This document shows, piece after piece, positions 26,054 through 36,651 of a DNA stretch of 50,457 nucleotides. This stretch comes from Lenzites betulinus (Eukaryota; Basidiomycota; Agaricomycetes; Polyporales; Polyporaceae). A program made the position numbers and the translations under genes. Each line of letters opens with the position of its first letter. Position 1 is the first letter of the stretch. The notes beneath the pieces are model-generated. The model saw nothing but the letters and a program-made list of their open reading frames with translations. It did not search any database and was not told the DNA's origin. The stretch is from assembly GCA_022264855.1 (NCBI GenBank), contig JABYQU010000093.1, positions 1 to 50,457 of the forward strand. Reading direction: 5' to 3'.

Positions 26054-28682
26054 AACAGGCTGCTGTTGGACTTGCTGTTGTTGCTGCTGTGCAGCGGCGG
26101 TGGCAGAGGCCTGCTGGCGCTGCAGGGCTTGGCTCTGGCGCCACTGCTGGGCGACGAGCACGACCTTGAAGCCCCAGACCTTCTCGAAGTCGCGGTCCCA
26201 CACGTGTATCTGCGGGTCGTCTGGGCTGTACTTGCTGTAGGACTAAGAACGCAGCAGGTCAGTCACGCGTGTCCTGGAGCATCGCGAACGCTGCGCGAGA
26301 CCGAGTCTTACCCAAAGCGCACATGCCGCTGATCGCACAGCAGCCGTGTCAGGGAAGGTGTGCACGTCACGGAGAACGCAGAGCATAAACGGCAGCGCGT
26401 GTCGGGCACGAGGGAGGAAGAGTGGGGAGGGGCGGTCATCAGCGGCTGCCGGCGGCAGGAAGAGGGCACGGAGGGCACACGTACAGAGGATGGAGTTCTT
26501 CGCGCGGGTCCCGGCGGCGGCGAAAATCATATTCAGCTGCTCCCGGACCCACGGTATCGGTTCCGAGAGCATTCCCTGGCCCTGGCGACAAAACGGGCGT
26601 GGTCAGTGATCCTGCTCCGGCTGCAGAAGCGGCGCCGTGCGCGCGTGCGTTCGCGTCGCACGTCGCACGACGCACTGCGGGCTCACCTCGAGTATCGCGA
26701 GATAACAGCACGGGTACATCGCGTGCATGAAACAGTAGCACCACACGCCCGAGTTTGAGGATGTCTCGAACATCGTGACCTGGGTCTCGAGGTTCTCCTC
26801 TGTAAATTTCAGATGTCCTGGTAGGGACTCATGCCACGCCTATGTCCGGGAAACTTCAGCCACCGGACCGGTCGAGAAAGCGAGGGTACGTACGTCTAAC
26901 GAGGGCTTGATGGCTGCGATGGCGGCCACACGTTCTGGTCCATCTTTAGTAGCTAGCGGCACCGAATGAGAGCGTTCTCAAACAGAACTTAGCGGGTCCC
27001 AAGACCTACCGATGATTGTTTCCACGTTGTGATATAGTTCCAGTATGCGGCACATGTGTCCGAACTGCGACGCATACCTTGTCCGGGGTGCAGGTCGGCG
27101 CAAGTACTCGGAGGCTGAGCACAGGATGAGCGCTGCGGAGCGGGAGCGTTCTCAACGGCGTGGCACTTACTGGCAGAACTCGACAGCACGGCAAGCTCGA
27201 ACGTGGTCTCGTCTATGGGTAGCCGGACGAGATCTGCGAGCTCGGCCATGCGCGGCAAAATAGGCTTGCGGGTGTATATGTTGCTGATCCACCCCATGGA
27301 CTGTATCAGCCAGAAACACCGTCGCGTGCACTCGCGGTCGATAAACTCAATGAGGGCTTCGGAGTTCGTCGGCGACGGCGGAGCAGTATTGTCCGAGTGG
27401 TGCACCTGCAGACCGTCCTCGAGGACCTGTAGCGCCAACTCTGCTTCCGCGCAACCACACGCGGGAATTAATTCGTGATGATCAGCGCGCTCGATTTCTT
27501 TCACACAAGAAGGCGGACATATGACCCACCGAAGTACCTGTAGTGACGGGTCCACGAGTGGCTCGCCGCCACTTCGTGCATCTCAAGCAGACACAGTGCC
27601 TGAGCCGTACTCACGGACGGTTCACATAACAACCGCCCTGAGTTGTCGAACATGAGCGACAAAGCTTCCTGGAAAAATGGGACGCCAGCGAGGCGAGCGT
27701 GGGAGGCTTTCGCAGCGACAGACTTGCTGAGAGGCGCTGCGAGAGCGCACACAGTGAGCACCAGATGAAGCGGGACCTTGTTGAGGCTGAGGGCTGCGGA
27801 AAAAGACGGCTTGTGGAGTATCATCCGCTGAGGATTGCAGTGTGCGAAGAAGACTACGGCGCGATGATTAAAAATAGCGGAGGTGATTGAGAGGCAGAAC
27901 AGAACATACTGTTCACGAGCTCGTGGGTCGTTGCAGGGTCCAGCAGCGCTGAGTTTCCGCGCTCTGGGGAGCATTCAGTCTTCGAGCCCGAGGGCGGGCT
28001 TGAGCCCCCGCCGGGCTGGCCGCGCCGGGAACGTTTTGAAGTAGGGTCGCGTTCGATCCCGTTCTGAGGTGCGCTTGGTGGCGCATCTGCTGTTGCCTGC
28101 TCTGCCCATGGCAGCGGCTCAGAGGCCGGGGAGATCTGCGGAAAAGCACATTTAGAACCTCCGTCAGCTGATTGGAGAGCGCATCTACCGTGGCTATAGC
28201 GGCCGTAACAGGGCGTTCGGGATTGGGGTTTCTGGGAGCTGGCACAGGGCGTCCGGCCGCATCGGTGTACGTGCAGTTCTTCGATGCGTAATAACTGCGG
28301 ATGGTCAACAGCTGCACATGCTATCGACTGGGGGCTTACCAATTGGCGCAAGGGGCTAACGCGCAGAGTGTGAACGCGATGAGCAAATGCCCGGAACAAG
28401 TGGGACTTACCGGTTCCGTCGCACCGGCGTTTGCTCTTGTGGCAGGCATCGCATGCCTACGGATGGCGGTTGGGGGTAGAACGACGCAGGGAGGAGCGCG
28501 AGACGCACCTTGCTCAGTCGCTTTCGCTTTGGGCCCTTTACGAAAGCGACGGACATGGATTCGCTTTCGGGATGGCGGCGGTCGCTAGGGGGGCCGGATG
28601 GGACGGACTGGGGGGAGAGCCTGGGGGTGGGGAGTTGCGACTTGAACGAGGCTTGTTGGGCTTCGGGGGGCGAGGACGGCAT
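25541..28682 (-). CDS. Full-length Zn2Cys6 transcription factor, copy 1 of the tandem array
   Basis: Nuclear regulator of the fungal Zn2Cys6 class; targets unknown. Exons: 28682-28509, 28456-28411, 28355-28340, 28294-28189, 28135-27910, 27853-27530, 27440-27171, 27114-27010, 26943-26894, 26839-26687, 26581-26312, 26242-25541; 813 residues. Seen: basic KRKR at about 52-56; zinc cluster Cys60, 63, 70, 76, 79, 86 (C-x2-C-x6-C-x5-C-x2-C-x6-C); a fungal transcription factor domain from HCNPQRMILHKPSFSAAL through FWLIQSMGW (about 190-430); a polyglutamine tract near 630-660. The CANC pair of the cluster is encoded by a 16-nt exon. Introns 4 and 10 are the weakest calls; a possible extra 39-nt intron at 26484-26446 is in frame and was left unspliced. 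Only this copy keeps the C-terminal 300 residues, because the tandem repeat begins at 26530 inside exon 11. Confidence 0.9.
26006..26053. repeat. CTG/CAG trinucleotide repeat coding for polyglutamine
   Basis: Nearly pure CTG on the plus strand (CAG in the gene), with further interrupted repeats to about 26090. It codes for the glutamine tract of the full-length transcription factor and lies outside the tandem unit, so copies 2 and 3 lack it. Confidence 0.85.
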
Positions 28683-31600
28683 GGGAGTAACGGGTTGATC
28701 TGTGCCAATGATGTGAAGGTGGGTAGGACGAGGAAGTAGAGGAGCGGGGAGCAGCTGAGGCGGGGAGTAGGATGGGGCGAGAGAGGAGATGTTGGCGGCG
28801 GCAGGAAGACAAGAAGGGAACAAGAGAGGAGGAGATGGTGGTGGCAGGAAGACAAGAAATGCGGCGCGAGGAGGCGGGTATAAACGCGTCTGGCAGGGAC
28901 TTAGCAGAACGCGCTCCGTTCCAACATCCTCCCACTCCCTTGGATCTTCTGCCGCGGCTCCGCGCCGTGCCCAAGCTTGAAGCTGTCCTCCGAGGTTCCG
29001 GGAGCTCCGAGTCGCCCCATCAAAGCAATCGCGTCGTGCCTGTAAATCTCGACTCGCCGATGCGGTTCCAACGGTTTGCAGCCCCCGCACTACAATTGCC
29101 TGTACTTACTGCCGCACGATGGGGCGGCGGCCGACGCAGGAGCGCACGCCGAGGATAGCTCGCCGGCGGCACTTGGACGGTAATTAATGCGCGGCCTCCT
29201 TGCCGCCGGCACTCCCCGCATTCGCTGCACGACGTGCCTGATGTCATCCTCCAGAACTTGCGCAGGCTGCGAGCCCTCGCCGGCGCCCCTGAGCCAGTCG
29301 TCCACTCCACACCGACACATTAGATTGCCCAACACCGCGGCCGGCGCAGCCAAAGAGTCAATCCAGCATAGTGTGTCGCGCCCCGGCGGCACCGTGTCCG
29401 CAGACCATCACACTCCCGCAGCCGGCGCCCTCTGCAGCAGCCCCGCTTGCCCCCAGCTTTCGCCGTGCGCCGCAGACTGTCCAGGGCCCGTTTAGGCAAC
29501 GCCCCTCTGCTCTCCCATTCCCCGCGCTCGACCGCCTCTCTCGCCCTGTGCCCGCCCTCGCTCCCCTGCCTCTGGCCCCCGTCCTGCCGCTGTGCACGCC
29601 CACCGCCCGCTGCTCCGGCGCTCCGGCGCTGCCCTCCTGTCCCCGGCCTCCCTCCCGCCGTGCCCCCCGCATCCACCCAAGTCCACTGGCCCGCGCCGAC
29701 GCTCGCGACTACATACCACGCATACAAGCATGCTACGGCTGCGACACCAGCCGTATCTAACGCGTTCTACTACGCGCCCGCAAACGAGACGGCCGACGGC
29801 GGCATGCGCCTGCCCACGATAAACCCTGGCGTACGTCGCGCCGTGCGCATGGCGAAGGCGGCGCGTTAGTCTGCACGCCGCGCCGATGTTGTCCAGTCCG
29901 ATGCGTGCGCGAATGCGCCACACCTGCACATCTCAAATAGTAAGTACATCGTTTGTAGCAATAGTGAAGATAGGTACGTACATTCGTGCGACAGGCGCGT
30001 TAGTCGAGCCGCGACGTGCGCCGCATCTACGCAGACGGTGAGTGTAGCATGCGGCGCGTGAGCGCATGCACGTACGTACCACAGCCTGGATGGAGCCGGT
30101 GGGCATCGTCGAGGTCAGTGCGCCCGCTCGCCGCCTGAATACCGCCAGGCCGTGCGGCAAACGATATCCCCAGCTCGTGCGCGGGAGGACTAAGAGCTGG
30201 ACGATGAGCGTGGCCTACGAGCAAGAGCGGTACGCACCTGGGGGTTCCTGCGGGGCGGGGTGTGGGGATGAGACAAGGTGAGCACAATACATACACCATT
30301 TTCACGGCGTGCAGGTGCGGGCCCCGATCGCGTGCCCGGGCCCTGCTCGGACACGGGCTCGGACGTGCGGCGGGCGTGGGGACGGGCATGCCTTGTTCGC
30401 ATGCCCGCGCCCTCGTCCGCGCGCGCCGTGCGTAGCTGTGCGCGAATGCGTCTCGTGCGCCGACGAAGAGGGCAATAGACGAGACGATTCCGTTCGCCGT
30501 GCCGTCACCGCGCGACGTGGAGTGCGCGTACACCAGCGTCCCGACGTCGCGCGGGGACTTTGCATATGCGCGAGGCAGCGAAGATGCCAGGACTCGGTGT
30601 GGTTTCGCTTCTGACATCTCCCCTGCAAGCCCTCCGCCGCCTGCTGACGCCGCATTGCACAGGCTCTGCTACACACAACATAAGTCGTATTTGCATAGAA
30701 TATACTGTCTACAACTGCGAGAAACGGTATGCACGCCGACGGCCGCCTCGTCCACCGCGTGCACTGGCCCAGAGTGCACGCGGATCCTCCCAAGACACTC
30801 GTTCTCGCGCGCACGCGTCGCACCAGATCGCGACGACGTCGGGCCAACGCCCTGAGCCCACGCCGAAAACAGCAGGACGGCGGGACACGTTCCCGTTTCA
30901 GCACCCCGACGCGCACCCTCGCGCGCTCGGCGGACGGACGGCGATCGAGCGCGCCGCTGCTCGAACGCGCACAAGACCCTGCACGCGCGACGCAGCCATT
31001 TGTTGCTGTCAGCTGGGGACGCGCGACGCTGGTGCTTCGCGGACGGGAGCCGACGAGGCCCGGCGACCGTATGCGTGTGCGGCGGACATGTGCGCGGCGA
31101 CTGGCGTGCGCGACATGGACCCACAACGCACACGCACACGGTGGGCTTCTCCCGGGGCTGTCTCCTGCGCGCACACCGTCGTCGAGCTCGCCGTCGGGCG
31201 TCCGCGCCGCATGCACCACTGCAACAGCCTGAGGACGCGGCACGCCCGCCCCCCTCCCGGCCCGCAATGCGCCTCCTCGCCTCCCCATCCCCAGCGACGG
31301 ACGCGTCGGCGCGGGCGCCCCGCCGTGCTCGCGCCCGCGTCGCTGGTGCGGGCACGCCCGCAGCCGAGACGCCCGATCTGCAGCAGGTGATCGCCGCACG
31401 GGGACTACGGGGGGCGCGCGCCGGTGCGCGGACGTGTATAGTTTGGGCTCGAGCGGGAGTTCGCCGCCCCGAACAGCGTCGCGCCGGCATGGTGTGCGGG
31501 CCCGGCCGCGGCGGAGCGTCGACGTCGCGCGTGGTGCTCCTCGGGGCGCGGCGCCAGTGGGCGGGGCGGAAGCGTGATAGAAGCGTGCGCACGCCGGGGC

Positions 31601-32408
31601 GGTGGGGTGCGCGGTGGTTGGCTCGGCGGGGCGCGTGTCGTGCGTCGGCGGTCTGGGGGAGCTCACCGTTTGCTCTAGGTCGTCTGGCGGTGCGCGGGAG
31701 GCTGCAGCGCGGCGCGCGGCGAGTGTTCTAGCGGTTCGCGCGAGAGGCTCGCTCCCCGACGCGGGCATGGGTAGGTTCGCACTCAGGCGAGGGCGTTGCA
31801 CTTGGCGAGAGAGCATCGCCGATTCTCGGCTACCGACGCGCGAGTAAGGAATAATGGTTGACTGTTTTGCTTTTTCAGGAGGTTAGCAAATACGTACACG
31901 CGTAAATGAAGACTCAGGGACTTGCGCGACGGCCTCGGTATCGTATAATGTAAGTAAACTCCCTTCTCGGACGACATGTATATTGCCATTGAGCAGTCGC
32001 ACAATCCAGCAGAGAATACCGGTGTGCGCGCGTGCAAGAGGCAGTACCAGACGACGAATACAGTACAATGCATCGCGCGAACAGGACTCGCGCAGAGTGT
32101 CGACGCCAATGCGCGTGCTACCACTGGCAGCCACGATGGCCTTCACGCGGCCAGAGCTACGCCCAGCAAGCCTCGCGCGTCCGAACACGAATGAGCGAAT
32201 ACCAGCGCGACAGTTTTCCACTTCGGAGCAAGATTCTCCACCTCGCGGGCCGGCTGCGCCAAGGTTCCGAGCAACCACACTCCTGCCCTCGACGGTGTGT
32301 GCCTATGCGATGCAATTTACGCTCGCCCGCCCCCATTGTTGACACGCTCTTAAACCCGTCGCGCAGGATGCGCCCAGGGAGCACCCGCACACCCCTTCGT
32401 CCGCCCGA
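28683..32408. other. 3.7 kb GC-rich stretch of unit 1 without a recognised gene
   Basis: Starts at the transcription factor ATG and ends at the 270-residue protein gene. Many overlapping open frames exist on both strands, including a 504-residue minus-strand frame at 30302-31816. All are Arg/Ala/Pro-rich and change amino acids freely between units, so I do not call them. A plus-strand TATAAA at 28879-28884 is kept in all three units and may drive a transcript of unknown kind. A frame ending at 29869 has a less biased last 60 residues, but its upstream part is broken by indels between copies. Confidence 0.4.
28879..28884 (+). promoter_or_regulatory. Conserved TATAAA upstream of the transcription factor start
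   Basis: GGGTATAAACGCG occurs at the same place in all three units (also near 39100 and 49497). It faces away from the transcription factor gene, whose start is about 200 bp away, so it may mark a divergent transcript. Confidence 0.3.
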
Positions 32409-33277
32409 ATGGCCCCCAAACGCCCCGCTTTCTCTGTCTTGACCGCGGCCGACTTCGATCCGAACGCCGCACCCCGCATTACCAGGCACGCCGGCCTGTG
32501 CACCGAGCTGCGTACGAAGATGACAGCCAAGTACCGTGAGTCTTCATTCGTGTCCATGCGCGGTTTGTTCCTGACACTCACCGCTCACCAGGGGAGCTCG
32601 TCGGCGACGAGGGCGCACACCTCCACTACGCCGTCGACCGCTACGCCAAATTCGTCGTCATCGCGCACGGAGTCCGGCTCGTTGGATGGCCAAGCGACCT
32701 TCCCTACGTCAGCTTCAACAGCATCCGCGGCGGGATCCCCGTCCTGCAGCGGCTCCTTCGCCTCTGGGACGACGGCACGATGCACTTCGAGCGCGCCAGC
32801 GCGGACTTCGTCGCGGACGCCCGCCGCGATGCGCACTCCGTCTATCCCAGCAGCACGCCCGCGCCCGCGCCGTCGCCCCCGACTGTCGTCCCAGCCGTCG
32901 TGCTGCACCCCGCGAGCCTGCATGCGCTCGGTGTGCAGCTCACCTCGACACAGCCGTCCGCGGTGCCCGACGCGCCCGCGTGCCCGCACATCCAGCGCTG
33001 GGACACAAAGGTGCCCCGGGGGCGGAAGCTGGACGGTCCGTACCGCCGCGCGCGCATACTCCCGAAGGAGGGCATCAAGAGCGCGGCGTACGTGCTCGAC
33101 TCGGACGGGGAGGACACGGGCGGGGCGGTGGCGGGGTCGCAGCAGGGCGGCGACGGGCTCGGGATGCCCTGCATGACGAACGACCCGGTGGGGAGCTTCT
33201 TGCAGGTGACGGAGGAGGACTGGCTCGCCCTTGCGATGGCCGGGATGGCGTGCATGGGTGCTGCACTGGAGTACTAG
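32409..33277 (+). CDS. Unknown 270-residue protein of the tandem unit, copy 1
   Basis: No family recognised. Exons 32409-32535 and 32592-33277, one 56-nt GTGAGT...CCAG intron, phase 1. Seen: a folded-looking N-terminal half with ITRHAGLCTELRTKM, LVGDEGAHLHYAVDRYAKF and GGIPVLQRLLRLWDDGTMHF; a Pro/Ser/Ala linker around residues 130-150; and a C-terminal part ending with VGSFLQVTEEDWLALAMAG. No signal peptide or membrane helix. The gene is real: against copy 2 (42671-43533) I count about 18 synonymous codon differences but only 3 amino-acid changes (Arg5His, one Val/Ile, one Ile/Val), and both splice sites are conserved despite an indel inside the intron. It faces the transcription factor gene head to head across 3.7 kb. 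Confidence 0.8.
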
Positions 33278-34205
33278 ATGCCCGGCGTTGTGGACATAAT
33301 TTGCTATCTTGGCTTGGTGGGAGAGCACACTGTTTATGTCGTATATACTGCCATCTTTTGATTCTCACGCGCGTCGCACGGGCTGAGCGAGACCGTAGCA
33401 AAAGTGTGAACGTGTTTCGATGAGCCGGCGCTTGAATCTTGGAGTTTGGTATGCCTGCCTGATATGGAACTTTGGAACTGCTCAGCGCTCGATCACATCT
33501 TCCTTCTGCTCTCCCATGGGCCGCGCTCGTTTCCTTCGAGCACGCTGAGCAACCCATCTGCGGCACAAAGCGAACATCGCAGAACGTCGACGCAACATGT
33601 ATCTAACATCCTCGGGCGCACAAGTCCCTCAATCAGTCACCGCAGCCGGGAACACCTTCGCACTGCAAGCCGCCCTCGTATCGGCCTCGTATGGCGCCCT
33701 GTGTCCCGCGCGCCGCCCGCGGGGCTATCTGAAGCTTCTTTCAGTATCGTTCAGGTGCCCCATTAGATCTCCCAGCACGAAACAAGCTTACTATTAGTGA
33801 TTTCTAGCCATTCCCGGAGCACTTCGGCACGCGTCTCGCAATGTCGTCAGCGCACTGTCCCGTGCACCCTCCGGCGTCGATTCCACGTCCGTGCATGCCC
33901 CTCGCATCTCCTCGGCTCCCCTATACGACGCCCGCCGCGTAGCAAGTCGCCGTGAAGAACTGCGGCCCAATCTTTCTCGCATTTGCGAAAGATCCCTCTC
34001 GCGCGGCTCAACGACGCAACCGCCACACTCGCCCTCTCGACGCCAGTATGCCAGTACCGGGGCGCATATACCCTGCAAGTTTCGGGCCGGTCCGCGAAGA
34101 TCTCATTTGCGCTGATTTCCGTCATTTCATGGACGCAAACACAAAATCGTGCGCGGGCAGCCGTATTCGCCTACGCGCGCGCTGGTTTCTTGTGAGGATA
34201 GTCGT

Positions 34206-34460
34206 TCGAACATACGAAATACGCCTGCCAAGTTTCAGCGCGAACGAAGCAAGTCTCAAAATCAACAATTTCGCGCGTTTTCGAGGATCGGTTCAGAAAC
34301 CCGCCGACCGCGCATCAGCTTCGCATCTCCTGGGCTCGCAACTTGGTAGGCATGTTCTTATATACACTGTGCACGTCTGCGCTGACATTTGACGTGTTCA
34401 GAGCGGAAGCGAGCTGCGCGCTCTTTGCGCGGACTTATGCCGCGGGCGTGCACGAAAATA
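34206..34460. repeat. Internal imperfect repeat, element A (pairs with 34696-34950)
   Basis: The segment beginning CGCCTGCCAAGTTTCAGC recurs about 490 bp downstream with recognisable but diverged continuation for roughly 250 bp. Both elements are present again in unit 2 near 44473 and 44947. Function unknown; an old local duplication. Confidence 0.65.
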
Positions 34461-34695
34461 CCCCCCGCCCCGCTCCGGACGCCCGCCCCGCTCCGGACGC
34501 CCGCCCCGGCGCCCCGTCACTTCGTACGCATGCTGCCACGCTCTCGTGGAAGGACGGGGCCTGCGCCGTCATGCGCACGGTGATGCGGAGGGATCCCTCG
34601 CGCTGCGCCGTCATCAGGACAACACCGGACTCTCAAGGCCGCCGCCGCAGTGTAATCGCATGCCCGCGCACTGAACCTTCGTGTGGACGGTCGCT

Positions 34696-34950
34696 GGAGC
34701 ATATGTAATGCGCCTGCCAAGTTTCAGCACGAACGGAGCAAGTCCCACAATCGACCGTTTCGCGCATTTTCGGGGGTGCACCCAGAGAATCGCCCGCCAC
34801 GTCTCGGCTTCACGTCCATTTGCTCCGCCATTTGGTACGTTGACTCGCACTCATGTGGTGCGCGCATGGACTGACTTTCGCCGTGACTAGAGCAGAACCG
34901 AACTGCGCAGACTTCCTGCACACTCGGCGCCCGCCGGAATAAACGCGCCA
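34696..34950. repeat. Internal imperfect repeat, element B
   Basis: Second element of the pair described at 34206-34460. The best conserved part is the first 75 bp; later parts align with substitutions and small gaps. Confidence 0.65.
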
Positions 34951-35425
34951 GCCCTCGACGAGCGTCCCGGCGCCCTGCCGCTTCGCACGCACGCTCCCGT
35001 TTGCGGACGGCGTCTTCCCTGGCATGCGTCAGGCAAGACGGGCGCATTCCTGTAGCGGCGGCGTCCCCAGGACGCGACTCAGAACACAGCGTCGCGGCCG
35101 CATCAGCCGTGCTACGGCGGCGACCTGGGTCAGTATACTCGCGGGCGCGGGCGGCGCCAGCTTTGTATCTTTGTACGCCATCCGTGCGAGGACATGGTAA
35201 GTGTTATGTGCGTACGCGAGCTCGCACTCGCCGCAGGACGGCGTCGTACCCCTCGCATGGTGAATACAAGGCGGAAATCGGCCGCCCCGCCGGTGAGTGC
35301 TTCATGCACTGTCAGACAACAGCCGTGACTCGATGGGTACAACCAAACGAAGAAATCGGGCGCCGTTCGGGAGGTGCATGCAGCCCGCGCGCTCCGGGAG
35401 CTGACGTGCATCATTTCGGTTCCCC

Positions 35426-36298
35426 GTGAGTACACTACATAAGTATGGTTGTGCCCCTGCGTCCGTGATGCCCCCGCGCCCCCCTCCCCGCTACGCAGGC
35501 TCCCGCGACCCCGCCCTCTGCGCTGCCCGTCCGCTTCTCTCTGCGCTGCCGGTTCCCCTCCCTGTCGTGCCCGTCTCCCGCCATTCACCGCGATCCGAAG
35601 TGAGCTTGAGGCAAGGTGCTCGAGAGGAGGGCCGTATCCACAGACGGCGACGCGTAAGAGGTGAGTACGCCGTCCGTTCGCAGTTTGCTGCACTCTCATA
35701 CCTTACCAGGGCTTCCGCTGCACGCACTGGACTCGCCGGGACGGTACCGGTCGGTGCACGAAGCGACGAAGTCGCCCGGGAGAGCGGAGCCCAACGCGCG
35801 CAACTCGAACGTCCAAGTCGATGGGCTGCGTATCCGCGTGCCGCCGTGCAGCGGCGGCAGACTTCTCGGCGCGACCGGTGGGTGGCGTAGCGCGGCGCCC
35901 GGGGAGGGCTGGCGTTGGGATGTCCTGAAAGTAAGTCTCAATTTCGATACAGTCGCGGTGTTCCATTTCTGACACTCTTCTCGCAGCGCAGCGCGCCTTC
36001 GACTCGACGCACACCGGCAGGCTCCTGCACCAGCGGGGAACCGATGTGGGGCAGCCGGATGGACAAACGAGGGAGTGCGGCTTGCGCGCAGAGGTTCGGA
36101 CGCGACCGCAAAGTGGGCCGACGCGGGGTGCGCGATACGACAACGTGCGGGCCACCAGCGGCGAAACACACAAACTCCGGGGTGAAATCCAGCTACGGTG
36201 CGGGCGCAGCGGACCCGCCGCCATCCTCGCGCGGCCAGAGAACGGGAGCGCAGGGCGAACACGGCGACGAGCGCGGCGTCCCCTGGCGGGCGGCGTGA
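35426..36298 (+). other. Possible spliced plus-strand transcript of unit 1 (low confidence)
   Basis: Good splice signals suggest three exons: a GTGAGT donor at about 35661 with a TTACCAG acceptor at 35710, and a GTAAGT donor at about 35932 with a CTCGCAG acceptor near 35987. The middle exon has a frame of ordinary composition (PNARNSNVQVDGLRIRVP). Both introns and their borders recur in unit 2 (about 45926-46252). However, two one-base indels change the first exon's frame between units and the third exon is strongly diverged, so a protein product is doubtful. Confidence 0.25.
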
Positions 36299-36570
36299 GT
36301 CTGCGGGGCGGCCATCGTCGCCCTTGCTCGCGCAAGTGCGCGTGGGCTCCGGATGGCGCGAGTTCACGTCTTTGGTATGTACATCGAGCCGTCGGCGGTG
36401 GCGCAGTCGGAGAGAGGGCGAGCGGGATGAACGTATGGCAAGTAGCGTAGCGTAGAGTACCACCGTGTACGTTGTCCGAGAAGTAATAAAATATATTGCT
36501 GCGACTGTTACAACGACTGCTACTTGTGTCTAATGGACTCACCTTCCATGCAACTCCTACATCGCCCGCC

Positions 36571-36651
36571 GTCGAGTACTACTCCCCACTACCCCCCGTC
36601 GTCAGGAACTCCTCCCCTCCATCGCGCACCGTCGGATACTACTCCCTACTG
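36571..36651. repeat. Minisatellite at the end of unit 1
   Basis: Imperfect tandem repeats of about 27-30 bp built on TACTACTCCCCACTACCCCC and CGTCGTC or CGTCGGA. It covers 81 bp here and 141 bp at the end of unit 2 (46870-47010), so it has gained about two repeats. The stop codon of the truncated transcription factor copy lies inside it. Confidence 0.75.

Larger units (their letters stand above)
33278..36645. other. 3.4 kb right end of unit 1, mostly non-genic
   Basis: Between the 270-residue gene and the stop of transcription factor copy 2. It contains an internal imperfect repeat of about 490-bp period (34206 and 34696), a short GCTCCGGACGCCC-type tandem motif near 34472-34515, a possible spliced plus-strand transcript at 35426-36298, and a minisatellite at 36571-36651. 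The stretch 33780-34390 is almost identical between units. Confidence 0.4.

Noticed and set aside
26446..26484. Extra 39-nt intron in exon 11 of the full-length transcription factor
   Set aside because: GTACGT and GGCAG borders exist, but the segment is in frame without a stop and shorter than nearly all other introns here, so I kept it as coding.
29371..29760. Pro-rich plus-strand frame conserved by compensating indels between units 1 and 2
   Set aside because: The intervening residues differ completely and unit 3 shifts the frame again, so the coincidence is not evidence of coding.
30302..31816. 504-residue minus-strand open frame (and its 501-residue partner at 40564-42069)
   Set aside because: The product is extremely Arg/Ala/Pro-rich. 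It has no family, and most differences between units change amino acids; a stretch is even read in another frame in unit 2. Long open frames are expected by chance in such GC-rich DNA.
33794..34078. 95-residue minus-strand frame identical in units 1 and 2
   Set aside because: The whole 33780-34390 DNA is nearly identical between units, so frame identity gives no evidence of selection on a protein, and composition is unremarkable.
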